From positions 15,860,161-15,924,160 of the forward strand of contig JAKCOZ010000021.1 of the NCBI GenBank assembly GCA_022605955.1: a stretch of 64,000 nucleotides of DNA, read 5' to 3'. Below the pieces are notes generated by a model. That model searched no databases. It saw only the letters and a list, made by a program, of their open reading frames with translations, and was not told where the DNA came from. Below, piece after piece: positions 33,707 through 44,751 of the stretch. Numbering within the stretch: position 1 is the stretch's first letter; every line of letters starts with the position of its first letter. The position numbers were made by a program, and so were the translations under genes. Origin of the DNA: Rallus limicola (Eukaryota > Chordata > Aves > Gruiformes > Rallidae).

Positions 33707-33855
33707 GGAACGGCGGGGCGGGGGCGGTGCCGCCGGCGATGGCCGGGCCGGGAGGAAGCAGAGCGGCCCGGCTGGGCGCGGTGCTGCGCGGGGCGGAGCG
33801 GCGGGCTCGGCCGGGCGGGCAGGAGGAAGGACGAGGTTGGGTCCGGCCAGCAGCC

Positions 33856-34359
33856 ATGGCCGAGGCCGGGGAGCCCAGCATCCACACGCAGCACATCTCG
33901 GCCGTGCACAACGTGCCCATGAGCGTCCTGATCCGGCCCATCCCCGCCCAGCTGGAGCCGGGCAAGGTGCGGAGCCTGATGCAGACCTTGCAGGTGAGTG
34001 AGCGCGTCCCCCCGGGGCGACGGGGACAGCCGGCCCCGCGCTCGCCCCTGACACCCTGCGGGTCACCAAGGCACAGGCGCGTTTGGGGGGTGGGGAGGGG
34101 GGGTGTCGAGGTGCGCGTTACTCTCGGTGGGGGGTGGGTGTCTCTCTCTTCCCAGGAGGATCCCGAGCGGGTGCCCCCCATCGACGTGCTCTGGATCAAG
34201 GGCAGCCAGGGCGGGGATTACTTCTACTCCTTCGGGGGCTGCCACCGCTTCGCTGCCCACAAGGCACTCAACCGGGACACCATCCCGGCCAAGATCATCC
34301 CGTCCACCCTCAGCGACCTCCGCACATACCTGGGCTCCTCCACGCCGCACCTGCGCTAG
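33856..34359 (+). CDS. SRXN1: Sulfiredoxin-1
   Basis: ATP-dependent enzyme that reduces over-oxidised (sulfinic) peroxiredoxins and so restores peroxide scavenging; mainly cytosolic. Exons 33856-33993 and 34156-34359 join in frame to 113 residues. Motifs: [38 protein letters not shown], and FGGCHR with the catalytic cysteine at residue 75 (human Cys99). It ends [11 protein letters not shown]. The human protein is about 137 residues; the difference is in the poorly conserved N-terminus. The ATG at 33856 has a strong Kozak context (CAGCCATGG). An in-frame ATG at 33739 (GCGATGG) would add 39 low-complexity residues, and an open frame continues to 33568. The start is therefore uncertain, but the catalytic core is not. 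Confidence 0.93.
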   Translation: MAEAGEPSIHTQHISAVHNVPMSVLIRPIPAQLEPGKVRSLMQTLQVSERVPPGRRGQPAPRSPLTPCGSPRHRRVWGVGRGGVEVRVTLGGGWVSLSSQEDPERVPPIDVLWIKGSQGGDYFYSFGGCHRFAAHKALNRDTIPAKIIPSTLSDLRTYLGSSTPHLR

Positions 34360-34613
34360 CCGGGGGAGGCACGGACCCCCGCAGACCCCCCCCGCCCCGT
34401 CCCGGTGGGTCCCCACAGGGTCCCCGACCCGACGGTGGGGCTGGGTTTAGGGACCCCCGGGGTGGGTTTAGGGGTCCCTGAAGGGGTTGGGTCTCCCCGC
34501 GACCCCCCCCGAGCCGGGATGGGGTGAGGGTGTCGCTGGCCCCGGGGTGGTGCGGCGGCGCGGGGCCGGTAGGGGGCGCTGTTGCGCCGCGCTGTGCCGT
34601 CACCGGAACCGAA

Positions 34614-35330
34614 CCGGGCCCGGACGGGACGGGCTGAACCGGGGCACGGCTGAACCGGGACGGGACGGGACGGGACGGGCTGAACCGGGGAACGGCTGAA
34701 CCGGGACGGGACGGGACGGGGTGGGACGGGACGGGATGGGACGGGCTGAACCGGGGCACGGCTGAACCGGGACGGGACGGGGCGGGACGGGCTGAACCGG
34801 GGCACGGCTGAACCGGGACGGGACGGGCTGAACCGGGGCACGGCTGAACCGGGACGGGACGGGACGGGACGGGCTGAACCGGGGCACGGCTGAACCGGGA
34901 CGGGACGGGACGGGACGGGCTGAACCGGGGCACGGCTGAACCGGGACGGGACGGGACGGGGTGGGACGGGGCGGGATGGGACGGGCTGAACCGGGGCATG
35001 GCTGAACCGGGACGGGACGGGACGGGACGGGCTGAACGGGACCATGGCTAAGCCGGGCCGGGCCAGGCCGGGCCGGGCTGAACCAGGGAACGGCTCAACC
35101 GAGACGGGACGGGATGGGACGGGATGGGACGGGCTGAACGGGACCACAGCTCAGCCGGGATGAGACGAACCGGGATAGGCTGAACCGGGACGGGACGAAC
35201 CGGGATGGGACGAACCGAGGCACAGCTCACCCAGGATGGGACGGGCTGAACCAGGGCGCGGCTCAACCGGGACTGGCTCAACCGGAACGGGCTGAAGCAG
35301 GGCGCGCTGGAACTGGGCCAGGTCACAGCC
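34614..35330. repeat. GGGAC-based minisatellite in the SRXN1 3' UTR
   Basis: A composite tandem array. The building blocks are (GGGAC)n, GGGCTGAACCGGGGCACGG and GCTGAACCGGGAC, arranged in higher-order units of about 40-65 bases and degrading toward 35.3 kb (GGCTGAACCAGGGCGCGG). It is almost unit-perfect at 34680-35000. The minus strand gives long Pro/Ser/Arg-type open frames, which I read as repeat artefacts. Confidence 0.93.
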
Positions 35331-35623
35331 CATCCAGGGCACAGTCCAACCGGGAAGGGACACAGGCAAACCGGGACACAGCCGAATCAGGACACGGGTG
35401 TATCAGAGCACAGCCAAACCGGGGCACAACGGAAGCAGGCACAGCCGGTGCCCAGGCCCCTCCCTGACAGCTCTGGGATCACCCTGTGCCCAGACCAAGA
35501 GGACCCCGGTCTGTGCCTACTCTGACCCTGCCTGTACCCATCCCTGGGCACGTCCTGCCGTGCCCTTCTTTGTGGGGGGCACTTCTGACTTGGGGCAGCG
35601 GGGGGACCTGCTGCTGCACCCAG

Positions 35624-35629
35624 AATAAA
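35624..35629 (+). terminator. SRXN1: SRXN1 poly(A) signal AATAAA
   Basis: A canonical hexamer in CCCAGAATAAAGGTGATC, the first on this strand after the SRXN1 stop, with GT-rich sequence following. Confidence 0.7.
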
Positions 35630-35739
35630 GGTGATCAAACCCCTGTGGCTCTGGTGCTGGGGGAGGCTGGGGTCAGAAGGAGTTCAGTGGCTTGGAATGG
35701 CACAGTGTGGTGGCCTGGCATCTGTGAGAGCACGTGGGA

Positions 35740-35942
35740 CTGGGATGGGTGCTGTGTCGGGGATGGAGGCACTGCAAGGGGACAGACACTGTGCTGCAGG
35801 ATGGATGGTGGTCTGGGGGATGGATGCTCTGTGAGGGGATGGATGCTGTATTTGGGATGGATGCTGTGCTAGGGGATGGATGCTCTGTGAGGGGATGGAT
35901 GCTGTATTTGGGATGGATGCTGTGCTGAGGATGGATGCTCTG
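35740..35942. repeat. Tandem repeat of GGGATGGATGCTGT units
   Basis: Subunits of about 18-19 bases (GGGATGGATGCTGTATTT and variants) are combined into a higher unit of about 56 bases present twice. Immediately downstream of the SRXN1 poly(A) region. Confidence 0.88.
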
Positions 35943-35944
35943 CC

Positions 35945-38015
35945 AGACCCTTCTAGCCTGAATGCCTGGCCATGCTCTGGCCCAGCTGTAGGAACACATG
36001 CAGTCCTGCCACGCTGGGATGCTGTCACTTCTGCAAACACCACTGTCCTCATCCCATTGTGCAGGCTGGAAAAGCCACTCAGAGCATCCCCAGGCATCTT
36101 GGCATCCCTCTGAGCTGGGAACCTTGATCCAGGGAGGGAAAAGGCCACTGACTCACCCCACCACACTGTGAGTCAGCAGCAGGACTGGGACAGGAACCAC
36201 TTCTACCCTACCTCTGCCCCCTCAGCCACGCTCCTCCCCGGATGGATCCTGTCCTCCAAGGGCAGAAATGGGCTGGGGAGAGGATTTGGGGAGAGGATTT
36301 GGGAATAAGACAGGGTGTACCTGGTCAGCAGCTCTGCAGGGCAGCGTGCATGGTGTGTGCTGGCAGCACTGCCCAGGGAGGGGGCGGGGGGCGGGGGGGG
36401 GCATCCCCTGTCAGCACAGCGTTTCCACAGGAGCTGCTGGGGAGGAAAGACAGGCTGGGCTGGGGGCTGCTGCACTGGAGCCTCCCTCCAAGCCCCTTCC
36501 CTTGCCTCCATGAGGGAAGAAGCTGGAGGGAGACTCCAGCACAGCAGAGCTGCCTGGAAGGCGCTCTCTGCCGGGAGGAAGCCCTGCGAGCGCCGGCGGG
36601 GGGAGCAGCCCCGGCCCCCAGCTCCCTCATGGGCCATAAAGTGCTCACAAGAATCGTGGCGTGCTAAAAAGTTTCCTCTTGTTAGAGAGCGGGGGGGTGG
36701 GGGGGGGGGAAGGAGGAGGTGGCAGGTCCTGCAGCAGCACAGGGCATTGCTAAGGGTGCCCTCAAATATGCACCCCATGTCAGGGACTGGTTTTTACTTG
36801 CTGCCCCCAGTGCTGGGCATCTCTCATGTGCTCTGCTCATCCCCCTCTCCCTGGGTTTGTCCCCCTTACAAAAGAGGGTGAGGCAGCTCGGCACAGCTGG
36901 GACCCCATGAATGGGGGTGAATCGAGGCTGCCCAAATGCTGCAGCCCCTCTGCCTGCACCCCACAGGGGCTTCCTTGAGCTGGGAGACCCACTGCAGGAT
37001 CCACTCTTCCAGGTTCTCACCCCCTGCAAACGGCCAGGAGGTCCGTGCCGGCCCCGTGGGTGTCCGGTGCCTGTGACACCGCTCCCAGGGCTTGGTGACA
37101 CTGGCTGGGAGCTGGGACTGGCCACTGTGTCCAAGGGGCTGTGTGAGCATCTCCGGGGCTGACTGGCACATCCCTGGAGCTGGTGTGGTGCCGGGGGTGT
37201 GAGCTGCCCTGCAGCTGGTGTTGCAGCACCACAACCCCCTCAGCTGGCACAGGAGAGGGTCTCACCAGAGCCCCTGATCTCAGATTCGGCTTCGTTTGTC
37301 TGTCCCTCCACCTGTCCCCCTTCCCTCTGCCTGACCCCAGGGGGCTCTGGTGTCGCCGGCTGACAGCCGATCCCGGCTGCCTCCAATCCATTCGTTCCAG
37401 GGCAGGAACAAAGGGGCTTTGTGGGCTCCCCCCAGCCCGCACGGAGTTGGGGCGGGGGGTGGGGGGATCCCTGCTCCGGAACTGGGACAGACTTCCCCCC
37501 ACGACAGGCGTGTAATGCCTTCCAGACCAGCAGCCCTGTCCCACAGGTACAGCCTGGTGGGTAGAGGGGGCCTGGGGTTGCCCACACTGCCCAGGGGACC
37601 CACGGGGACACCCTGTCACAGCCCACACACCCCAAGGGGACCCGGCAGGGACCCCTCCCAGGACAAGGGCTGCTCTTGTGGGGAATCGAAACCAAAACGT
37701 TTCACAATGCCTGGTCCCCTTGGAGCCTGTTCCCCCCCCCGCCCCCCCCAGGGGGGCTGCAGGGGCTCCCAGGTTTGCTGGTCTCCCTGTGCTGGCAAGC
37801 AGGGATGGCTGCCACTGGGATGAGACCCTGTCCCAGTGGGAAGCAGCTGGGCTCAGACGCTGCGTGCACCCAGCCAGCCAGGGCAGAGCCCCCTGAGCAT
37901 CCCTGCAACAGGGGCACCTCCCTGGGTCTGCAGCCTCGCTGGCCTGGCAGAGCCCCAGAATTGGGGATCTGTGGGCAGAGGGGCCAGGCAGCACCCTCAT
38001 CCCACCCCCTGGTGT
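35945..38015. other. Intergenic between SRXN1 and TCF15 (part 1)
   Basis: No gene recognised. An inverted AP-1 pair, TGACTCA (36149-36155) and TGAGTCAGC (36169-36177), lies 520 bases past the SRXN1 poly(A) signal. Confidence 0.5.
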
Positions 38016-38273
38016 GATGGGATGGGATGGGATGGGATGGGATGGGATGGGATGGGGTTGGGTGGGGTGGGATGGGATGGGATGGGGATGGGGATGGGGA
38101 TGGGATGGGATGGGATGGGGATGGGGATGGGATGGGATGGGATGGGATGGGATGGGATGGGATGGGACAGGGTGGGATGGGATGGGGATGGGATGGGATG
38201 GGATGGGATGGGATGGGACGGGATGGGGTTGGGTGGGAAGGGATGGGATGGGATGGAGTGGGGTGGGGTGGGT
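38016..38273. repeat. (GGGAT)n pentanucleotide array
   Basis: About 258 bases of GATGG pentamers with occasional GGGGAT and GGGAC variants on the plus strand. Four or more GGG tracts with 1-3-base loops recur throughout, so it is G-quadruplex-prone. Confidence 0.96.
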
Positions 38274-38621
38274 CAGGTCAGCCCTGCTCTGCTCTGCCGG
38301 GGCTCAGCAGGGTCAGGCCTGGTGTCCTGGTGACCACATGTGCAGGCATTGCTGCGGGTCTGGAATCCATTTGCCTCGCTGGCAGTGGTGTTTTCCCAGC
38401 AGGGCCAAAGTGGCCCCACAGGGCTGGGGGCAGCCCCAGCCCCCCAGGCCCATCTGCTCCCTGTTTATTTTCTTACACTTAAGTATCACCTCACAGATAA
38501 ACACTCCCCAGAGCGGGGGGCAGGGGGGCATTTCCCTGCCAGTGGAGGCTGTACCCAGCCCTCAGGGTGCCCAGCACCCCAATACCAGGTTGTTCCCCCA
38601 GCTGGGGGTGCTTGGTGTGTT

Positions 38622-38652
38622 GGGCTGTGGCTGTGGCTGTGGCTGTGGCTGT
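38622..38652. repeat. (GGCTGT)n hexamer
   Basis: Five copies of GGCTGT. Confidence 0.9.
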
Positions 38653-39309
38653 GTCCTTGTGCTCAGGCCATGTCCCCTCCATGCCACACATCCCCTGCAG
38701 GGTCCCACTCTCCCCCTGCCCACCACATATGCCCAAGCCTCTGCCCGCTCCATGCCCAGGGCTGTGCAGGGTGGGCCCAGGCTGGGAGATCCACAGTGCC
38801 AAACACAACCATGGCCTGGCGCTGGCTCGAGGCAGCTCTGTGGTGGGAGGTCGGGGATGCTCCAGCCCCCCCCCCCCCATGAGTCAGACCCCTGTTAGGG
38901 AAGGGGGGGGGGGTATGGGGGAGCCCAGGGCTGGGGACACACGTCCTGTCCCATGCACCCACCAGGCAGCACAGGAAAATCTGGCTTCTGCCACACGTCC
39001 TCCTGGCCCAGCAGCAGCATCCTCTGGCAGCTGCACAGGCAGGGGGGTGACAGTGTCCCCTGCTCCCATGGCTCCCATGGCACTCCTGGCCAGGATGGAT
39101 GGCTCCTTCTGTCTGTCCAGCCTCCCGTGGGCAGGACCTGTCAGGACAGTGGCCAGACACACACATGTTCATACACACTTGTGTGCCAGCCTGGGGAGGC
39201 CTCTGCAGCTGAGGGGGGTGCCAGGCAGGGGGGGGCACAGGGCACCCTGCACACACAGAAGTGCTGGCACACATCAGCAGATACATGCATGATCCAGACA
39301 GGAGGGGAA

Positions 39310-39620
39310 TCAGCTTGTTCAAGGGCAGAGCCTGGCAGGACAAGGGGGATGGAGTGAAGCTGGAGGAGGGAAGGGTTAGATTAGGTACTGGGGGAAGTTC
39401 TTTGCAGAGAGAGTGGGGAGGGGCTGGCAGGGGCTGCCCAGAGAGGGGGTGCGTGCCCCGTCCCTGGGGGTGTTGAAGGCCAGGTTGGCTGGGGCCCTGG
39501 GCACCCTTGTGTAGCTCCAGGCCTGGAGGTTGGTGTCCCTGCCTGTGGCAGGGGGTTGGAGCTCTGTGACCCTTGGGGTCCCTTCCAACCCAGCCCAGTC
39601 TGGGATTCTGTGATTCTATG
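39310..39620 (+). mobile_element. CR1 retrotransposon, 3' fragment
   Basis: A 5'-truncated CR1 on the plus strand. Recognisable are TTAGATTAGGTACTGGGGGA, CTGCCCAGAGAGGGGGTGCG, CCCTGGGGGTGTTGAAGGCC, the segment GGGGTCCCTTCCAACCCAGC, and the 3' octamer repeats ATTCTGTG ATTCTATG ending at 39620. No coding part remains. The 5' boundary is approximate. Confidence 0.9.
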
Positions 39621-42180
39621 TGCACACATGCACACACACATACTCACATACATGTGGAACTGCACACCGCCCCCAGTGCCCCCATATACCCATGCAGGGA
39701 TGTGCATATCCAAGCACACATGCCCCCACACCATGGATGCACATCAGCATCCACACATGTGCCTGCACACCCGTGCTTTCACACACAGGAGTGCACATAC
39801 ATGCACACTGATGTGCTGCCTGCTGCCCCACACCGAGCTGTCCCCAAAGCCTGCTGCTCCTTCCCTGCCCTGTTCTCAAACGCCCTGTCCTCCAGCACAG
39901 GTCAGCAGCACCCCACGCATGGCTCTGCCCCCCCCCCCAGAAACACCCCAGGGCAGCTCGGATGGGCCCCAGGAATGGGTTCTCCCCCCAGCCCATCCCC
40001 GTCAGCTGGTGGCCATGTGTGGGGCGGCTGCAGCTGAGTACACAGCCCCTGCCATCCATCTTGCAGCCTGTCAGGGCTGGGGGCTGCTGTGGCCCCCCAG
40101 CCACAGCCCAGAGGGATGCTGGGGCAACAGCGGGGCAAAAGCGGGGGCTCCCCTCTCTGTGCAGGCACCTGCCTGCTCCCTGCCTGCTCCCTGCCCATCC
40201 CCAGCCCTGCCCCAAGCGCCTCTGTGGGGGTAGAAACAGCCCCCAGGTCTGCGCCCGGGCAGGGGGTATTGCCAGGGCCAGGAGATGGTTGGGGTCCCTT
40301 GCCAGGGGTTGCAAAGGGTGGTGGGGAGTGAAGCCAGCAAGGGACAAGTCCCTGCGGCAGTGTGGGCACCCGGCACAGCCCTGCACACCCCCAGCCCCAG
40401 CTGGAGCTCCGGCCCCCGGCGCGGCCCTCTCCCCCCCGCTGGGTGATTTACGGGCTCTGCACAGGCAGACAAATGGCAAAGGAAAACAGGACAGGGGGGT
40501 CCCGCTGGCGAGGGGGCTGCCGGCACTCTGCGGGGGGGAGAAGGGCCGTTTGCTCACAGCCAGCGAGCCAGGCAGGCAGCGAGCCAGTGCCAGTGCCAGT
40601 GCCAGTGCCAGTGCCAATGCTGGGCAGCACAGCCGCCCCTGCCACAATCCCAGAAGCAACAAGTCCTGGCACACACCAGGAGACCCTTGGGGAAACCACC
40701 AGCCCAGGAGACACACCGTGAGCTCCAGTCCCATAACCATGGGGCCGTAGAGTGAAGTGGGACACGGTGTCACCCCATCCCGTGGCTCCCAGGCTCCCCT
40801 ACCAGCCACCTCACTTTGGGGTTTGCTACACGCCCCCTGCCTGGCAAGACTGCCACCCCCAGTCCCCAGCAAGCCTTTTCCCCTCATCAGTTTGAGATTT
40901 CCTCTGTCATCTCCCTCTGGATGCAGAGCCAGTGGCCAGACAGGGATCACCGCTGGCATGGGCCAGCACCGCAGCCGTCACCAGGTCCCAGGGCCACGTG
41001 CCCAGCACACACAGGGCCATGTCCCCACCAGCCCCAGGACCATCTGCTGGGAGCCAAGCCTTCCGTTTCACTTGCCTTTGCTGCTTGACCTGCTGTGCCC
41101 GCAGCAGCACCGAGCCGGCGACCTCTGCTCAGCCGCAGGCCGGGGAGGAAGGCAGGCAGGAAGCCTCCCGCCTGCTCAGCCCAGCTGGCTGCCCCCCTGC
41201 CTGCTCTCAGGGCTCTCAGGCTCAGGGCCAGGGAGTGGAGATAGCAGAAGAGGACCCACACAATGCTCCCCGGTGAGGAGGAGCGGGGAGCAGCCACTGC
41301 GGGTGGTATCAGGTGCCCAGGAAGGATTTGGAGCCAGCTGCGGGCTGGGGGAGCATCCCCAGCCCTCCCCGGGATGCTGGTGGTTCCTGCTGCTGCCAGC
41401 TCAGCTCTTCCCTTGCAGGAAAAGACTCTGTGTTTCCACTGCCGGTGCACACCTTCCTCTCGGGAGGGAGGAAACACTCCTGGCTACCTGGCAGTGCTGC
41501 CTGCAACGCTGCCTGTGCCCCTGCCCACGTCATCCTGTCCCCCTCAGGGTGGGCAGACAGGCGCTGGGGACAGAGGGGCAGGAGGGGCAGAGCATCCCCA
41601 CAGGGCTGCCTGCCCTCACCGCTCCCTGCCCACCCCGGGCACCCTCTGGGGCACAGACCTCATCCCAGCGGGGCACAGTGGGGAGCCAGGAGCAGCTTGT
41701 CCCACACTGGCATCCTTTCTCAGAAGCACCCTGGGCACCACGCCGGCACCACCCGCTCCTGGGTACCATCCCCATCCTGGCTTCCATGCCCCATGTTTGC
41801 AGCTTGTTGCCCTGCATGGGACCCAGGGCTCACAGGGGACTGCCAGCCAGGCAGGGGCTGGGGACACGCTGCCCACAGGCTGGGGACACGCTGCCCACAG
41901 GCTGGGGACACGCTGCCCACAGGCTGGCACTGAGCATGGCATCGCTCCGCAGGTGCCGAGAGCTGTGGGCTGTGGCACAGGGAGGTGGCTGTGCGGTGGC
42001 CCTGGCTCTGTCTGTGGCACCGCTGAGCTCCGGTACCACTGTAGGGATGATCTGGAGCCTGGCCCCGGGTGCAAGGTGCCTGTGGCCAGACCGGCGTGCC
42101 AGAGCAGGGCCAGGCCCGTGGCCGGAGCCAGCGCTGGCTCCCGCGGGCTGGGGCGAGGACGCTGGCCGCTGGCCGGCGGC
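39621..42180. other. Intergenic upstream of TCF15
   Basis: A loose CA/CACA-rich stretch (39620-39800) follows the CR1 tail. Small tandem repeats are (GCCAGT)n at 40583-40619 and a 22-bp unit at 41857-41922. No gene is recognised; the long open frame covering 40757-43063 runs out of phase with TCF15. Confidence 0.5.
41857..41922. repeat. 22-bp perfect tandem repeat, 3 copies
   Basis: The unit GCTGGGGACACGCTGCCCAC plus AG appears three times without change, about 310 bases upstream of the TCF15 TATA box. Confidence 0.95.
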
Positions 42181-42229
42181 TCGGGGGGCCGGCTGGGGGT
42201 GGGCTCCGGCGCCAGCCCCTCCCCGGCCA

Positions 42230-42236
42230 TATAAAT
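42230..42236 (+). promoter_or_regulatory. TCF15: TCF15 TATA box
   Basis: TATAAAT in GGCCATATAAATCCCG, about 200 bases upstream of the ATG, within a CpG island. It predicts a TSS near 42260 and a 5' UTR of about 175 bases. Confidence 0.7.
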
Positions 42237-42434
42237 CCCGATTCCCCCAGCAGACAGCCGTCCCAGCCCTGCTCGGCTGCCGGAGCGGAGCGAGCAGCGG
42301 GAAGGCGTCCGGAGCCAGCCAGCCAGCCAGCCAGCCAGCCGCCCGTCCGTCGCAGCCGTGCCGGTGGAGGGAGGCTCCCCGCAGCCCGGGGGGTCCCCCC
42401 AAGAGGGGCTGGGGGCGTGGGTGGGCACCGCGCC

Positions 42435-44751
42435 ATGGCCTTCACCATGTTGCGCCCCATGGCCACCCGCGTGCTCTACCCGGACCTCAGCATCCTCTCG
42501 GAGGACGAGGAGAACCGGAGCGAGAGCGACACGTCGGACCAGTCTCTGGGCTGCTGCGAGGGCGCCGAGGCCCGGCGCAAGCTGCCCCGCAAGCCGGGGC
42601 CCATGGTGATGGTGAAGCAGCGGCAGGCGGCCAACGCGCGGGAGCGGGACCGGACGCAGAGCGTCAACACGGCCTTCACCGCCCTGCGCACCCTCATCCC
42701 CACCGAGCCCGTGGATCGGAAGCTCTCCAAGATCGAGACCCTCCGCCTGGCCTCCAGCTACATCTCCCACCTGGCCAACGTGCTGCTGCTGGGCGAGGGC
42801 TGCGAGGACGGGCAGCCCTGCTTCAGTGCCATCTACGGGGCCAAGGGCGACCTGGACAGCAAGCAGCCCCGCAGCATCTGCACCTTCTGCCTCAGCAACC
42901 AGCGGAAAGGGGTGAGCAGGGGGATGGGATGGGATGGGATGGGATGGGATGGGATGGGATGGGATGGGATGGGATGGGACGGGACGGGATGGGGGGGAGG
43001 TTGTCCTTGGGCAGCACATCCCCAAGGGATGAGGGGGAAGCAGCCCCTGCCTGGGCTGAGTGAGGCTCTGCACGGCTCAGTAAAGGACTGCAGGCTCTGG
43101 CTCCAGCTCCCGCTGGAGGTTTTGGCTCCTCCCGGCCAAATCCTGCTTGGAGCCGCATGGAGCCGCACGCCCACAGCTCCTGCTCGCGTCAGAGGGCCCG
43201 GCTGCTCCCCCACGTCCGTCCGGGCCGGGAGGTCTCGGGGGGTTAAACACTCACCCCAGTGCTGGGGTGACTTGACCACCCCAGGGGGGAAATTCAGAGC
43301 TCACAGCCTGACCCTATCCCTGTCCCCATCACCATCCCTGTCACTGTCCAACCCCCCTGGGCACTGTGGCAAGGGCTGCCCCAGACAGCTCCCTGATGAG
43401 ACACCCCACATTGGGGTGCTGAGCTCCCCAGATGGCAGCCCCACACAGAGTCTGCCAGCAGCACCCTCACAGTTCCCATGCAGGCAGGGGGCTGAGCTGG
43501 GCCGTGGCACAGCACCCTTGCCCTGCCCTGCCCTGCCCAGATGACCCCTATCCTGCAGCTCAGGGGGCACCTTTCCTGTGGCAAGCCCCTCCTGCTGCCC
43601 ACGCCGGGGTCCAGGGTGCCCCTGCCCTGGGAGGGGGCAAGGTGTGGGCTGCAGGGATGGCAGTTTCCCAGCCCCATGGGCACCCTTGGGCAGGGCTGCT
43701 GGACCTGCCACCACCCCCACAAGACCCCCACTCATCCCATGTGTGACCCCAAGCAGAACAGCCATGGGGCACACTCCAGTCCTGGGGACTCTGGGTTTCT
43801 GCTGCTCCATTTTTAATTGCTCCTCCTGTTCCAATCCCCCCTCACTGGCTGGACTCTGCAGCCTCACCAGTCATCCCCAGGGGACCCCCAGCCCCAGTCC
43901 AGTCCAGGCTGAGCTGTGTCCCTGGGCTGCTCCCCAGGGTCAGAGCTAGGAGGTTGGCACAGTGCTGGACCCTCCATGGGAACTCACTGAGGCACTGGGG
44001 GCAGGGAGCTCCTGCAGCACTCAGGACCCTGGGGGACAGCACAAGCTGGGCTGGAAATGGGCTGGGCTGGACCAGAAATGGGCTGGGCTGGGCTGGAAAT
44101 GGGTTGGGCTGGGCCATAGGCTGGAAATGGGTTGGGCTGGAAATAGGCTGGACTGGAACTGGGCTGTGCTGGGCCATGATGGGTGGTGTTGAGCTGACTT
44201 GTGGGGGCTGGACTCTGCCAAGCCATGCTGGGTTGTACTGGGCAGTACTGGGTTGAAGTTGTGCTGGGCAATGGGGTTGAGTTTCCTTGTCTCCCACAGG
44301 GCCCTGGGTCGATCTGGGGGCTGTAGGTCTGTCTGGGTCTGTAGGACTGTCTGGGGCTGTGGGTCTCAGCAGCTCTGCCCATGGGTCTCAGCATCATGGC
44401 AGCACCATGGGAGCCATGTCTGTGTAGGGTGACAGGGACACAGAGGCCAGTCCCAGCAGCCACCCCCCAGCCACCCCCTCAGCCGCTCACCAGGCACGGC
44501 CCTGTCTGTCCATCCATCCTGGGCAGTGCCAGGCTGCCCCAGGACAGGGCCACTGGCCGTTTTGGAGCAGCTCGTCCATGCAGAGCAGGCTCAGGTCAGC
44601 AGCCAGCAGGAGCAGGGCACCCCCTGGCCGGGACCCCTGCCTCAACGCCTGCAGCTCTCCCCTCCTCTCTCCACAGGGCAGCCGAAGGGACCTTGGGGGC
44701 AACTGCCTGAAGGTGCGAGGGGTGACCCCGCTGCGAGTGTCACGGAGATGA
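42435..44751 (+). CDS. TCF15: TCF15 (Paraxis), bHLH transcription factor
   Basis: Nuclear bHLH factor required in vertebrates for epithelial somite formation in paraxial mesoderm; it dimerises with E-proteins at E-boxes. Exons 42435-42911 and 44677-44751 join in phase 0 to 183 residues (human about 199). The N-terminus is [20 protein letters not shown], then an acidic [12 protein letters not shown] segment. The bHLH lies at about residues 63-118: basic region [16 protein letters not shown], helix 1 [11 protein letters not shown], loop [10 protein letters not shown], helix 2 [20 protein letters not shown]. After it comes [15 protein letters not shown], and exon 2 adds [20 protein letters not shown]. 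The Gly/Ala-rich insert of the mammalian protein before the bHLH is absent. The ATG has good context (CGCCATGG). The 1.77-kb intron opens with a (GGGAT)n array. Confidence 0.96.
42921..42992. repeat. TCF15: (GGGAT)n array at the start of TCF15 intron 1
   Basis: Ten or more GGGAT pentamers ending with GGGAC variants and a G-run, starting nine bases after the GT of the TCF15 exon 1 splice donor. The G-rich strand is the RNA-like strand. Confidence 0.96.
42993..44676 (+). other. TCF15: TCF15 intron 1, remainder
   Basis: Non-coding. It contains a GGGCTGGAAATGG-type tandem repeat at 44046-44180. The acceptor CTCTCTCCACAG ends at 44676. No other gene seen. Confidence 0.8.
44046..44180. repeat. Tandem repeat of GGGCTGGAAAT units
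   Basis: About eight diverged copies of GGGCTGGGCTGGAAATGGGT-like units, in TCF15 intron 1. Confidence 0.88.

Larger units (their letters stand above)
34360..35650 (+). other. SRXN1: SRXN1 3' UTR
   Basis: Sequence from the stop codon to just after AATAAA at 35624-35629. It is dominated by a GC-rich minisatellite (34614-35330), followed by about 300 bases of unique sequence before the poly(A) signal. Confidence 0.65.

Noticed and set aside
34310..35147. Long minus-strand Pro/Ser/Arg open frames
   Set aside because: They are translations of the SRXN1 3' UTR minisatellite.
40757..43063. A 768-codon plus-strand open frame upstream of and across TCF15
   Set aside because: It is out of frame with the bHLH protein and arises from GC-rich sequence with few stops; the TATA box at 42230 lies inside it.
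41616..43073. A 485-codon minus-strand open frame opposite TCF15
   Set aside because: Antisense shadow of the conserved bHLH exon and the (GGGAT)n array.
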